Numbered from the stretch's first letter, positions 52,766-62,020 are shown. The stretch is 64,000 nt of DNA from Treponema sp. (GCA_016286365.1 JAEESN010000012.1:1-64000), one strand, 5' to 3'. The notes: generated by a model not told the origin, from the letters alone. Numbers and translations: made by a program.

Positions 52766-55713
52766 TGGAATTCTCCCCAGTTTTTACCGTATTCAATGCT
52801 TACGCGCAGTGGAACAGAAAGGGCAAAGGCATTTTCCATGTTTTCTTTTATAAGGCTGATTGTCTTTTCTATTTCTTCTTTGTTGTCCGGACATTCAAAG
52901 ATGAGTTCGTCGTGAACCTGGAGCAAAAGACGTGCATTGCTGTTCGAGTCTTTTAACGCCCTGGCAATCTTGAGCATAGCCATCTTAACTATATCTGCGG
53001 CACTTCCCTGAACCGGCGAGTTTACGGCAATCCTTTCGGCCGCAGATTTTTCGACCTTATTACGGCTGTTTATATTTAACACAGGGCGCCTTCTTCCAAG
53101 AATCGTCTGTATATAACCGGTTTTTTCAGCGTCGTGAATCGTTTTGTTAATAAACTCATCTACTTCTTTGTACATCTTAAAGTAGTTTTCTATGAACATG
53201 TTTGCCTGGGTTCTGGAAATTCCAAGATCCTGTGCAAGGCGGAAGCCGGACATTCCGTAAATAACACCAAAGTTGATTGTTTTTGCAGTACGCCTCATTT
53301 CGGCAGTTACATCTTCGGGTTTTACATTGTAAATCATTGCGGCGGTTGCTTTATGAACATCAGTTCCTTCTATAAATGATTTACACATATTCTTGTCGCC
53401 CGAAAGGTGTGCAAGTACTACAAGTTCAATCTGTGCATAGTCGGCAGAAATCAAAACTTTTCCTTTTGGGGCAGTGAATGCACTTCGGATTTTTCTTCCC
53501 GCTTCTGATCTTACAGGAATGTTCTGGAGGTTTGGCTCCCTGCACGAAAGTCGTCCTGTTGCAGTTCCAGTCTGAACAAAATCTGTATGGATTCTTCCGT
53601 TTTTATCTGTCATTTGGGGGAGTGTTTCTACATAAGTTGACTGAAGTTTTGCGTTTTCGCGGTATTCCAGAATCATTCTTGGAACTGGGTCTAAGAACGC
53701 AAGTTCTTCGAGTACGCTTGTGTCGGTAGAATATCCTGTCTTTGTTTTTTTGCCGGGTTTTAAGTGGCGCTCTTCGAATAAAACTGTCTGAAGCTGCTTT
53801 GGAGAAGCGATGTTGAATTCATGGCCGACTTCCTTATAAATGTTCTGGATTACGAGGGCAAGGTTTCGGCTGAGCTCTTCGTTATAAGTATGTAGGAATG
53901 ATGAATCAAGGTGGATTCCCGTGAGTTCCATGTTTATGAGAACCGGGAGAACCTGGTGTTCAAGTTCAATCAGTTTTTTATTCTGTGTAAACCATTCTTC
54001 TTTTTCTAAAAACCAGTTTCCAAGCTGGAGGGTAAAATCAGCATCTTCTGCGGCATATTTTACTGCAGTTTCGAGCGGGACATCTTCGAAGGTCTGACCT
54101 TTTTTTACAATTTCGTCAAATTCAATTCCCTTAAGACCAAGCTGAGTTTCACAAAGGTATTCAAGTCCATAGCCTTTTTTACCAAGTCTGTCCGGATTAT
54201 AAAGCCAGGCAAGAAGCATTGTGTCTAAAAGATTACAGTCAGTAAATATTTTTTCTATATTAAAGCCGTTATTCGAAAGAACTTTAAGGTCGTACTTCGC
54301 GTTATGCATGTAAACGTGAACATCTTTATTGTAGAAAATACGTTCAAGCTGTTTGAATGCTGCGTCAAGCGGAACATAATCACTCTGCCCGAAAAGGGAG
54401 TCCGAGTTATCCTGATTGAGCGGTACATAAACTGATTTTCCTTTTTCGTATGCAAGACTGAATCCAAGGATGCGCGCTTCGAAAGTATTGAATGATGTTG
54501 TTTCACTGTCGTATGCAATCGGAAGTTTTGATTTATCCTTTGCAGAAGAAAGCTTTGAAAGATATCCGTCTATAAAGTTTTTGAGTTCTTCTTCTGTTTT
54601 TAGGGCAGTGTAGCCGGATGTGTCGTTCTGTACGGCCTCGATATAGTTATCGTAAGCGGAATCAAAGCTTGAAGTGCTTTCGGTAGCGTTGTTTTCTGTT
54701 TTGTCCGATGCATTTTCACCGGTTCCCGCAGAGGCATTTCCGCCCCCCGCAGATGCATTCCCGGAAGTATTTATAAGATTATTTTCTTTTGCGTGTGTCT
54801 TTGCGTTGGAGCCTGCGTTTAGCGTGAGTTCCAGGTTTTCGTAGCTTTTTGCAACGTTTGGAACGCCATATTTTTCGAGGAGGATTGCGGCTCCTTCGTA
54901 GTTATATTTATATTTTTCACAGTTGATTGCTTTTTCTATATCTTCGCAGGGAACTGTGTCGCAGAGCTTTATGAGCTTTTGACTAAAGTATGCATCATCC
55001 TTTCCGTCTATGAGTTTTTGCTGCATAGCTCCTTTTATTTCGCCAACGTGTTCATAGATTCCATCAAGGTTTTCGTAATCTGTAAGAAGCTTTGCCGCAG
55101 TTTTTACACCAACTCCGTGAACACCCGGAACATTATCCGCAGTATCCCCATAAAGAGAAAGAAGGTCCAAAAGTTTTTCGGGAGGAACACCCCATTCAGC
55201 TTCTACGCCTTCTGGTCCCGTTACCTTCCATGTGCTTGCCCCCGATTCAGGTTTTAAAATCTGACAGCTCTGGGTAACAAGCTGCATAAGGTCCTTATCC
55301 CCGGAGAGGATGCGGCAGGTTCGCCCCTGTTCTGCGCATTTTTTTGCAACAGTAGCAATGATATCATCTGCTTCGTAACCATCACACTGCAAAACCGGTA
55401 CTCCAAGCTTCTCCAGAACTTCCGAAATCCATGGAATCTGTGCGTGTAAATCATCAGGAGTTTTATTTCTTGTTGCCTTGTATTCAGGATACATTTCGTG
55501 GCGGAAGGTTTTAGTTTTAGAATCCATTGCAGCCACAAGATATCCCGGCTTATAATGTTCTAAAATCCAGTGAAGGTTTCTGAAAAATCCAAAGAGGGCA
55601 GAAACATTGTCTCCGTTAGGATTTGTGAGCGGGCGTGAAATAAAAGCAAAATAGCAGCGGAAGATAAGTCCGTAGCTGTCGAGTATATATACGGTTTTGT
55701 CGTCAAAATTCAT
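52762..55713 (-). CDS. polA: DNA polymerase I
   Basis: 983 residues from ATG 55713. Three domains: 5'-3' exonuclease (about 1-295, with DSYGLIFRCYFAF, YPEYKATRNKTPDDL, GVHGVGVKTAAKLL), a low-complexity linker (about 310-350, Asn/Ala/Gly/Ser-rich), 3'-5' proofreading exonuclease (about 390-575, with AYDSETTSF, YMHNAKYDLKVL, YAAEDADF, so the catalytic acids are kept), and polymerase (about 600-983, with ISADYAQIELVVLAHLS, RRTAKTINFGVIYGMS and LQVHDELIFE). It fills gaps and removes RNA primers. The start is 7 nt past a TATACT, so predicted leaderless. Confidence 0.96.
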   Translation of the reverse strand: MNFDDKTVYILDSYGLIFRCYFAFISRPLTNPNGDNVSALFGFFRNLHWILEHYKPGYLVAAMDSKTKTFRHEMYPEYKATRNKTPDDLHAQIPWISEVLEKLGVPVLQCDGYEADDIIATVAKKCAEQGRTCRILSGDKDLMQLVTQSCQILKPESGASTWKVTGPEGVEAEWGVPPEKLLDLLSLYGDTADNVPGVHGVGVKTAAKLLTDYENLDGIYEHVGEIKGAMQQKLIDGKDDAYFSQKLIKLCDTVPCEDIEKAINCEKYKYNYEGAAILLEKYGVPNVAKSYENLELTLNAGSNAKTHAKENNLINTSGNASAGGGNASAGTGENASDKTENNATESTSSFDSAYDNYIEAVQNDTSGYTALKTEEELKNFIDGYLSKLSSAKDKSKLPIAYDSETTSFNTFEARILGFSLAYEKGKSVYVPLNQDNSDSLFGQSDYVPLDAAFKQLERIFYNKDVHVYMHNAKYDLKVLSNNGFNIEKIFTDCNLLDTMLLAWLYNPDRLGKKGYGLEYLCETQLGLKGIEFDEIVKKGQTFEDVPLETAVKYAAEDADFTLQLGNWFLEKEEWFTQNKKLIELEHQVLPVLINMELTGIHLDSSFLHTYNEELSRNLALVIQNIYKEVGHEFNIASPKQLQTVLFEERHLKPGKKTKTGYSTDTSVLEELAFLDPVPRMILEYRENAKLQSTYVETLPQMTDKNGRIHTDFVQTGTATGRLSCREPNLQNIPVRSEAGRKIRSAFTAPKGKVLISADYAQIELVVLAHLSGDKNMCKSFIEGTDVHKATAAMIYNVKPEDVTAEMRRTAKTINFGVIYGMSGFRLAQDLGISRTQANMFIENYFKMYKEVDEFINKTIHDAEKTGYIQTILGRRRPVLNINSRNKVEKSAAERIAVNSPVQGSAADIVKMAMLKIARALKDSNSNARLLLQVHDELIFECPDNKEEIEKTISLIKENMENAFALSVPLRVSIEYGKNWGEFH

Positions 55714-55769
55714 GATAAAAGTATAAAGCAAAAAAAGATAAGTTGAAAGTGATTATTTTTGATTGTCAA

Positions 55770-55798
55770 TTGAATACTAAGATATAATGCAATATAAT
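55770..55798 (+). promoter_or_regulatory. argH promoter giving a predicted leaderless transcript
   Basis: TTGAAT (55770-55775), 17-bp spacer, TATAAT (55793-55798). ATG 55805 is 7 nt past the -10 and there is no Shine-Dalgarno. A second TATAAT at 55783 has no suitable -35. Confidence 0.6.
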
Positions 55799-55804
55799 AA
55801 AATC

Positions 55805-57220
55805 ATGTCTAAACACGGAACAATTACAGAAGATAATCACGCAGCATTATGGCACGGAAGATTTCAGGAAGGCCCCGACGCAGAAGCAGTCGCTTTTGAA
55901 ACATCAATCAATGTTGACGAAAGAATGGCCTTTGACGATATTCAGGGAAGCATTGCACATGCAAAGATGCTTGGTCATGCAAAGATTATTTCTAAAGACG
56001 AAGCAGACCAGATTGTAAAAGGTCTTGAATCAATCAAATCAGATTTAGAAAGCGGAAAATTAGAAATTGATTATTCTGCAGAAGATATACACTCTTTTAT
56101 AGAAGCAACTTTAACAGACAGAATAGGCGAGCCTGGAAAAAAGGTTCACACAGGAAGAAGCCGTAACGATCAGATTGCACTCGACGAAAGGCTTTATCTT
56201 AAAAGATTTATCCCCGAGCTTCAGTCTTCTTTATTAACACTGATTAATACTCTTGCAGATATTGCAAAAGACAATAAAGAAACGCTCATCCCGGGTTTTA
56301 CACACATGCAGCATGCACAGCCTGTTTCCCTTGCTCATCATCTTTGTGCGTGGGCCTGGATGTTTGTCCGCGATAATGAACGCCTTTCTGATGCATTAAA
56401 AAGAATCAATCTTTCTCCAATAGGTTCCGGGGCTCTGGCTGGCAGTGGACTTCCTTTAGACAGAGAATACGAAGCAGATCTTTTAGGCTTTGCCGGTGTT
56501 ACAAGAAATTCGCTGGACAGTGTAAGCGACCGTGATTACTGCATCGAAGTAGCTTCCGATTTAAGTCTTATCCAGATGCATTTGAGCCGTGCCTGCGAAG
56601 AAATTGTCCTCTGGTCAACAACAGAATTTGCATTTATAGATTTAAGCGAAAAGTGGTCAACAGGTTCTTCAATCATGCCGCAGAAAAAAAATCCTGATTT
56701 TGCAGAACTAATCCGCGGAAGAACAGGAAAAGTTTACGGAGATTTATTTGCTCTTTTAACAATGATGAAGGCTCTTCCTCTGGCTTATGACCGCGATATG
56801 CAGGAAGATAAGGAAAGCTTATTCGATGCCTGCGATACAGTTTTATCATGCATCCGTGTATTTACATATATGATTTCTACAGCAAAGTGGAATAAAGAAA
56901 AAATGGCCGATGCCTGCCGCGGAGGATACCTTAACGCTACAGACGTTGCTGATTATCTTGTTAAAAAAGGACTTCCATTCAGAACTGCACACGGAGTAAG
57001 CGCAAAGGCTGTAAGAATTGCAATCGAAAAAAATTGTGAACTCGAAGAGCTTTCAATGGATGTATGGAAAAGCTGTTCAGATTTAATCGAAGATGATATT
57101 TATTCTGTAATCACACCACAAGCCTGTATGGCTGCAAGAAAAACAACAGGTGGTCCTGCGGCAGAAAGTGTTCAGAAACAGATAGACGAATTACAGAAGA
57201 TTTCTTCATTAAAACGTTAG
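55805..57220 (+). CDS. argH: Argininosuccinate lyase
   Basis: 471 residues from ATG 55805; an ATG at 55787 overlaps a -10-like TATAAT and is rejected. It cleaves argininosuccinate to arginine and fumarate. Typical motifs: LWHGRFQEGPD, HTGRSRNDQIALD, GFTHMQHAQPVSLAHH, SPIGSGALAGSGLPLDRE, and the catalytic loop GSSIMPQKKNPD. The likely catalytic Ser lies in GSSIM. argG is not in the window. Two bases separate it from the solute-binding gene's nearest upstream ATG, so cotranscription is likely. Confidence 0.95.
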   Translation: MSKHGTITEDNHAALWHGRFQEGPDAEAVAFETSINVDERMAFDDIQGSIAHAKMLGHAKIISKDEADQIVKGLESIKSDLESGKLEIDYSAEDIHSFIEATLTDRIGEPGKKVHTGRSRNDQIALDERLYLKRFIPELQSSLLTLINTLADIAKDNKETLIPGFTHMQHAQPVSLAHHLCAWAWMFVRDNERLSDALKRINLSPIGSGALAGSGLPLDREYEADLLGFAGVTRNSLDSVSDRDYCIEVASDLSLIQMHLSRACEEIVLWSTTEFAFIDLSEKWSTGSSIMPQKKNPDFAELIRGRTGKVYGDLFALLTMMKALPLAYDRDMQEDKESLFDACDTVLSCIRVFTYMISTAKWNKEKMADACRGGYLNATDVADYLVKKGLPFRTAHGVSAKAVRIAIEKNCELEELSMDVWKSCSDLIEDDIYSVITPQACMAARKTTGGPAAESVQKQIDELQKISSLKR

Positions 57221-57236
57221 AATGGAGCATGAATTT

Positions 57237-58007
57237 ATGAAAAAATCAGCAAAAATTATTTTAAGCGCATTATTAATCTTAATTTCTTTAGCAGGATGTA
57301 AAAAGCCAAGAACAAAATTTGTAATCGGTCTTGATGCAAATTTCCCTCCTATGGGATTTTATGATGGCGATAAGCTTACAGGATATGATGTAGAACTTGC
57401 ACAAGAAGTTGCAAAAAGACTCAATCTTGAATTCGAAGCAAAGCCAATCAACTGGCAGGATAAAGATAAAGAGATTCAGAGCGGAAATATAGACTGCATC
57501 TGGAGCGGATTTACAATCCTCGAAGAAAGACAGAAGCAGTATATTTTTACAAAACCTTATCTTTCTAACGAACAGGTTTTAGTTTTAAATAACGACACAA
57601 AGGTAAAAAGCCTTGCAGATGTTAAGAATTTTGTAATCGGCTGTCAATCATACTCAAGTGCCGAAGATGCAATCAACGCAAATCCTACTTTTTATTCTTC
57701 ACTCAAGAGCATCATTTATTCGGAAGATTATCTTAAAGCCCTTGATGATTTAAAAAACAGAAAGGTTGATGGAATTGTAATGGATTCCATTGTTGCACAG
57801 TATTTAATCGCAGTTTCTGATGAACCTTTAGTAATTCTTGATGAACCTTTAGCTTACGAAGATTACGGTATCGGATTTAAAAAGGATAAGGATGGCGAAG
57901 AACTTTGTAAGCTTGTGTGGGAAACACTACGCGGAATGCAGGCTGACGGTACAGTTTCTGCAATCAGCCGGAAATACTTTGGAACAGATATTTCTAAAAT
58001 ACAATAG
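57237..58007 (+). CDS. Amino acid ABC transporter solute-binding lipoprotein (SBP family 3)
   Basis: 256 residues from ATG 57237 (GGAG 9 nt upstream). Lipobox LAGC (Cys21). The SBP_bac_3 fold is clear: FVIGLDANFPPMGFYDGDKLTGYDVELAQEVAKRL, here cited in parts, with IDCIWSGFTILEERQ, FTKPYLSNEQVLV, and the C-terminal GIGFKKDKDGEEL. It binds a polar or basic amino acid, possibly arginine given argH upstream (inference only). No permease or ATPase gene is adjacent, so partners are elsewhere. Confidence 0.92.
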   Translation: MKKSAKIILSALLILISLAGCKKPRTKFVIGLDANFPPMGFYDGDKLTGYDVELAQEVAKRLNLEFEAKPINWQDKDKEIQSGNIDCIWSGFTILEERQKQYIFTKPYLSNEQVLVLNNDTKVKSLADVKNFVIGCQSYSSAEDAINANPTFYSSLKSIIYSEDYLKALDDLKNRKVDGIVMDSIVAQYLIAVSDEPLVILDEPLAYEDYGIGFKKDKDGEELCKLVWETLRGMQADGTVSAISRKYFGTDISKIQ

Positions 58008-58048
58008 AATAAAAGACAATAGTATTTTGAATAACGCCTTCTTATATA

Positions 58049-58152
58049 TTGAATAAAACTCTTTTTTCCTATATGATATTATTTCATTATGCACAATTGG
58101 AATAATTGTGTTTAAATCGTATTTAAATAGAAAAATTGGGGTTCGAAAGAAC
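58049..58152 (+). promoter_or_regulatory. rpsP operon promoter and hairpin-rich leader
   Basis: TTGAAT (58049-58054), 17-bp spacer, TATGAT (58072-58077). The leader holds CACAATT-GGAAT-AATTGTG (58092-58110), TTTAAAT-CGT-ATTTAAA (58111-58127) and GTTC-GAAA-GAAC (58141-58152), the last a GNRA tetraloop just before the GGAGG Shine-Dalgarno. Confidence 0.6.
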
Positions 58153-58168
58153 TCTTTGGAGGATATAA

Positions 58169-58420
58169 ATGGTCAAAATCAGACTTAAGAGATTTGGTAC
58201 TCAGAAACGTCCATGCTACCGTGTAGTTGTTCAGGACTCACAGAAGCCTCGTGACGGTGTTTGTATCGAAGAAATCGGAACTTTCCAGCCAATCGCTAAG
58301 GAAGATGCTCAGGTTTCTATTGATATGGACCGCGCTAAGTATTGGATCAGTGTTGGAGCTCAGCCAACAGACATCGTTAAGAAATTAATGAATGTTCAGT
58401 CTGCTAAAGCAGGAAAGTAA
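58169..58420 (+). CDS. rpsP: 30S ribosomal protein S16
   Basis: 83 residues. Starts [30 protein letters not shown], cited here only in part ([17 protein letters not shown]), with IEEIGTFQP and [19 protein letters not shown]. It is an assembly and structural protein of the small subunit, first gene of the conserved rpsP-khpA-rimM-trmD-rplS operon. GGAGG lies 8 nt before the ATG. Confidence 0.98.
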   Translation: MVKIRLKRFGTQKRPCYRVVVQDSQKPRDGVCIEEIGTFQPIAKEDAQVSIDMDRAKYWISVGAQPTDIVKKLMNVQSAKAGK

Positions 58421-58440
58421 TTTACGAAAGAGGCTAGAAA

Positions 58441-58677
58441 ATGGAAAAAGACCTGATTGAATTCATTGCAAAATCATTGGTCGATGATCCGTCAGCTGTT
58501 TCGGTAAATGAAATCGAAGGCGAAAAGGGCATGGTGCTCCAGCTTAAAGTTGCAGATGGCGATATTGGCAAAGTGATCGGAAAATACGGTCGTATTGCTA
58601 AAGCAATGAGAACTGTTTTGAGTGCTTCATCGGTAAAAGACGGTAAACGCTACAGTCTTGATATTCTTGATAACTAA
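58441..58677 (+). CDS. khpA: KH-domain RNA-binding protein
   Basis: 78 residues with one KH domain. The GKVIGKYGRIAKAMRTVL loop is the GxxG RNA-binding loop. KhpA proteins bind RNA, often with KhpB, and in other bacteria act in small-RNA and division control. Its position between rpsP and rimM is conserved. Confidence 0.95.
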   Translation: MEKDLIEFIAKSLVDDPSAVSVNEIEGEKGMVLQLKVADGDIGKVIGKYGRIAKAMRTVLSASSVKDGKRYSLDILDN

Positions 58678-58691
58678 GTTACGGGATACTG

Positions 58692-59231
58692 ATGGAAAAA
58701 GCACAGCTTGTAGTCGGCTTCATTCGCGGCCCGCACGGGTACTCGGGTGAATGTAAGGTAGAAAGTACTTCTGGTGAGTATGAACACTTTGTGAATCTTA
58801 AGGAAGTTACTTTACAACATGGCGAACTGTCTAAGGAAGCAAAGGTTGAATCGGTTTCTTTGGGAAATGCAGTTGCTTATGTTAAATTTTATGGAATCGA
58901 TTCCGACGAGGAAATTAAAAAATTAAATCGCTGGGAAATACTGGTTCCAAGAAAGTACTGTAAGCCTTTGAAAAAAGACGAATGGTACATTGAGGATTTA
59001 CGAAATTGTACCCTTGTTTATAAGGGAGACGATCCGGCAGCGTTGGATGCGCCTACAAATGTAGGAACAATCACAGACGTTTTGGAAGGCGGAGGTGGTT
59101 ACTTGTTAGAAGTTTCGCTCTCCGAGAGTTGTGACCGAAAAGTTCTAGTCCCTTTCCGTAAAGAATTTATTGGTAAGGTAGACGTGAAGAATGGTACGGT
59201 GCAATTGATGCACCTCTGGATTCTGGAGTAA
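58692..59231 (+). CDS. rimM: Ribosome maturation factor RimM
   Basis: 179 residues. N-terminal RimM domain (VGFIRGPHGYSGECKV, the family start) and C-terminal PRC barrel (EWYIEDLRNCTLVY, then VGTITDVLEGGGGYLLEV, then VPFRKEFIGKVDV). It helps 16S rRNA 3' domain processing by binding S19. Gene order and 4-bp spacing to trmD support it. Confidence 0.95.
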   Translation: MEKAQLVVGFIRGPHGYSGECKVESTSGEYEHFVNLKEVTLQHGELSKEAKVESVSLGNAVAYVKFYGIDSDEEIKKLNRWEILVPRKYCKPLKKDEWYIEDLRNCTLVYKGDDPAALDAPTNVGTITDVLEGGGGYLLEVSLSESCDRKVLVPFRKEFIGKVDVKNGTVQLMHLWILE

Positions 59232-59235
59232 TTCC

Positions 59236-60000
59236 ATGAAATTTACTGTGCTGACCTTATTTCCAGATATTGTTAAGGCTTTTTTTGAAAACTCAATCAT
59301 GGCCAAGGCAGTAGAAAAGGAAATTATTGCTTACGATCTGGTGAACATCAGGGATTTTGCGACTGATAAACACCATACCTGTGATGACGGAACGTATGGA
59401 GGTGGAGCAGGGCAGTTGATGCTTGCTGAACCACTTTCTAAAGCGCTTGATAGTGTTAAAGCTGGTAAAAAGTATGTTATCTATGTAACGCCCAGCGGAA
59501 AACCACTTACTCAAGACGTGGCAGAAAAATTGAGTCACAAAGACGAACTTGTTTTTATCTGTGGTCGCTACGAAGGTATAGACCAAAGAATAATCGATTC
59601 TTATGTTGACGCAGAAATCTCCATTGGGGATTATGTAATGTCATCTGGAGAAGTTGCTGCAACAGTTGTTATAGACACTGTTTACCGCCTTGTAGACGGA
59701 GTGATTTCTCATGAATCGCTGGAAGAAGAAAGTTATTGTGACGGACTTCTTGAATATCCACAGTATACTCATCCGGAAGTATGGAAGGGTATGAGGGTGC
59801 CGCCTATTTTATTGAGCGGAAATCACGAGGAAATCAGGAAGTGGCGGCTTAAGAAGCGGCTGGAAAAAACTCTTGCGAACAGACCTGATTTAATCAGCCT
59901 TGCAAGAATTAAAGGACAGCTTTCCGAAGAAGCCGAAAAGATGATTGAGGAAATTACATGCGTAAATGGAAAAAGCGTTAAAAAAAAGTCACGAAAGTGA
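59236..60000 (+). CDS. trmD: tRNA (guanine-N1)-methyltransferase
   Basis: 254 residues. Makes m1G37 in tRNA to prevent frameshifting. Motifs: TLFPDIVKAFFENSIMAKA, DDGTYGGGAGQLM, FICGRYEGIDQRII, SIGDYVMSSGEVAATVVID and PEVWKGMRVPPILLSGNHEEI. These form the trefoil-knot SAM site and the C-terminal tRNA-binding helix. GGAG lies 8 nt before the ATG. Confidence 0.97.
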   Translation: MKFTVLTLFPDIVKAFFENSIMAKAVEKEIIAYDLVNIRDFATDKHHTCDDGTYGGGAGQLMLAEPLSKALDSVKAGKKYVIYVTPSGKPLTQDVAEKLSHKDELVFICGRYEGIDQRIIDSYVDAEISIGDYVMSSGEVAATVVIDTVYRLVDGVISHESLEEESYCDGLLEYPQYTHPEVWKGMRVPPILLSGNHEEIRKWRLKKRLEKTLANRPDLISLARIKGQLSEEAEKMIEEITCVNGKSVKKKSRK

Positions 60001-60076
60001 GTTTTTTAGCTTTTACCTTGAAAACGCACAGAGCAAGCTATGCTTGCGACTTATTGTAGATTAAAAGGAGATCATC

Positions 60077-60538
60077 ATGGATCTTATTAAAACTATCGAA
60101 GAAACACAGAAACGCCCTGGAGCACAGGGATTCAATGTAGGGGATACAGTAAAAGTTTACTTCAAAATCGTTGAAGGTAAAACAGAACGTATCCAGGTTT
60201 ACGAAGGTGTAGTTATCTGTAAAAAGAATGAAGGTGCACGCCAGACTTTCACAGTACGTAAGATTTCTTACGGTGTAGGTGTAGAACGTGTATTCCCTTA
60301 TAACAGCCCTCGTATTGTAAAGGTTGATATCGTTCGTCCTGGTAAAGTACGCCGTGCTAAACTCTACTACTTACGCGATAAGATCGGTAAGGATGCTAAA
60401 GTTAAGACTTTGGTTGGTGGAAAGATTGCAGAAGAAATCGCTGCAAGAAACGCTCGTGCAGAAGCTAACGCAGCCGCTACAGAAGCTAAAATCAAAGAAG
60501 AAAGAGCAGAAGCAGCAGCAGCTAAACAGGCTGAATAA
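60077..60538 (+). CDS. rplS: 50S ribosomal protein L19 with extended C-terminus
   Basis: 153 residues. The L19 core (about 1-115): [70 protein letters not shown]. Beyond it lies an Ala/Glu/Lys-rich tail of about 35 residues that most L19 proteins lack and that should be an exposed helix. AAGGAG lies upstream of the ATG. Confidence 0.97.
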   Translation: MDLIKTIEETQKRPGAQGFNVGDTVKVYFKIVEGKTERIQVYEGVVICKKNEGARQTFTVRKISYGVGVERVFPYNSPRIVKVDIVRPGKVRRAKLYYLRDKIGKDAKVKTLVGGKIAEEIAARNARAEANAAATEAKIKEERAEAAAAKQAE

Positions 60539-60574
60539 TTACTGATTGACAATAAATAATTGACAATTAATAAT

Positions 60575-60605
60575 AAAGGTGTCTGATTTTCAGGCACCTT
60601 TTTTT
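60575..60605 (+). terminator. Terminator after rplS, abutting the next start codon
   Basis: AAAGGTG (60575-60581) with CACCTTT (60595-60601), inner CTGA/TCAG pairs, one U.G wobble and a 3-nt loop, followed by a T run to 60605. The next gene's ATG begins at 60606. Confidence 0.85.
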
Positions 60606-61766
60606 ATGGCAAATAATGTAAGTAATGTAATTGTCCAGAATGCTCAGCTTTTACGTGCAGGAATGAACCGTCAGATTCTTAAAGATGGCTCCCAGGTTGC
60701 CGTAAGAATTTTAAACGATAAAGGCGGCGGAAAATACGAAGGACTTGTTGCAGGGGCCAGGGTGAACATTACTTCAAATCAGGTCTTTTCTAAAGGCGAT
60801 ATTTTTACCGGAAATATCCGTGTTCGTGACGGACAGATTTTTATTACACCAAAGACAGAAAATCAGGCAGTACAGAATCAGGAAATAAAATTTACGCTTA
60901 TATCTGGTGGTATAAACAGCCAGAATCTTTTTGAACCTCTGACCGATTCCTCTCTTTTTTCTTTTGTTCAAAACCTGGGGCTTATTCCGGATAACCTTTC
61001 CTATAACATCATCTTAAATTTTAAGCAGCTTGGAATGAAGTTTATCCCCGAGCTCATGAATAAGATTTACGATATGGCAAAAAAGTATCCGGGACGTGAA
61101 AAAAAAGCAATTGAATTAATCTCAAATCTTCTTTCTAAGGGAGTGAGTGTTACAGAAGAAGATATAGAATCCCTTTTGTTGAGTGTTTATGAAGGCGAGG
61201 AGTTCTCTTTAGAAGAGGGAAATAAGGATGCCCGGGTTATGGCCGGTGTTCAGGAGCTTTTTACATCAAAAGAAATCAAAGCATTTTTTGAATCAATTTT
61301 TAATGCGGGGGATGAAGATTCTTCAGATGGGGGAAATGATTCTACAGGATTTGATATTCTATCTATTTCCAATACGCTTGGCTCTCGAAAAGATATGAGC
61401 GGTTCCGGGAGCTGGATTTTATTTCCTTTTGAAGTTGTGCAGGCATCTGAGAAAACCGGGCGTGGTGTTTTTCGAATTTTATTGTCGAACGAAAAAAAAA
61501 TCATTAAATTCTGTGTAAACTGTGAACATAAAAAAAGTGAGTATAACTTCTGCCTTTTATTCCAAAATAATCAGTGTAATGCTCTTAAAGTGAATGTAGA
61601 AAAAGACGGAAAGGATATAAGCGACAGTGAAAGCTTTATTTATAATCTTAAAAAACAGCTTTTGGAAAAAAATCTCCCTGTGAATGTTGAATGGGAAGAA
61701 AAAGAAAAAATAGCAGAAAACGCATCCGGCCTTGAACAAATATTTTCTTTGGGAGGCACTGTATGA
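60606..61766 (+). CDS. FliK/YlqG-like flagellar hook-length-control-type protein
   Basis: 386 residues from ATG 60606, immediately after the rplS terminator's T run; a GTG at 60579 lies inside the terminator and is rejected. The N-terminal 80 residues are beta-rich; residues of about 270-375 (WILFPFEVVQASEKTGRGVFRILL, then KKIIKFCVNCEHKKSEYNFCL, then LKKQLLEKNLPVNVEW) resemble a FliK C-terminal fold. In Bacillus the corresponding spot after rplS holds ylqG-ylqH, a FliK-like and FlhB-like pair, and the same pair order is seen here. TTGACA motifs at 60546 and 60560 may give it its own promoter. Confidence 0.65.
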   Translation: MANNVSNVIVQNAQLLRAGMNRQILKDGSQVAVRILNDKGGGKYEGLVAGARVNITSNQVFSKGDIFTGNIRVRDGQIFITPKTENQAVQNQEIKFTLISGGINSQNLFEPLTDSSLFSFVQNLGLIPDNLSYNIILNFKQLGMKFIPELMNKIYDMAKKYPGREKKAIELISNLLSKGVSVTEEDIESLLLSVYEGEEFSLEEGNKDARVMAGVQELFTSKEIKAFFESIFNAGDEDSSDGGNDSTGFDILSISNTLGSRKDMSGSGSWILFPFEVVQASEKTGRGVFRILLSNEKKIIKFCVNCEHKKSEYNFCLLFQNNQCNALKVNVEKDGKDISDSESFIYNLKKQLLEKNLPVNVEWEEKEKIAENASGLEQIFSLGGTV

Positions 61767-62020
61767 GCATAATGAACGAGATAAAGACAGCTGTTGCCTT
61801 AAAATATCCAGAGGGTGCTCCTGCTCCGTTTATCACTGCAAAAGGAAGGGGAGAACTTGCCCAGAAGATAATCAGTGTGGCAGAGGAGAAAAATATCCGC
61901 CTAGAAGAAAACAAGGATATAATAAATATTCTTTCGGCGCAGGAAATAGGGCAGGCAGTTCCCGAAGAAACCTGGGAAGTTTTAGCAGTTATATTTTCTG
62001 CCATTTTAGAGAGGGAGTGA
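61763..62020 (+). CDS. FlhB C-terminal-domain-like (YlqH/FlhX-type) protein
   Basis: 85 residues, overlapping the upstream gene by 4 bp (ATGA). It matches the cytoplasmic C-terminal domain of FlhB: TAVALKYPEGAPAPFITAKG, then LAQKIISVAEEKNIRLEE, then IGQAVPEETWEVLAVIFSAIL. The self-cleavage motif NPTH is absent: IKTAVALKY follows EIKT directly. It may act as an export-apparatus modulator or as the soluble half of split FlhB. Confidence 0.85.
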   Translation: MSIMNEIKTAVALKYPEGAPAPFITAKGRGELAQKIISVAEEKNIRLEENKDIINILSAQEIGQAVPEETWEVLAVIFSAILERE

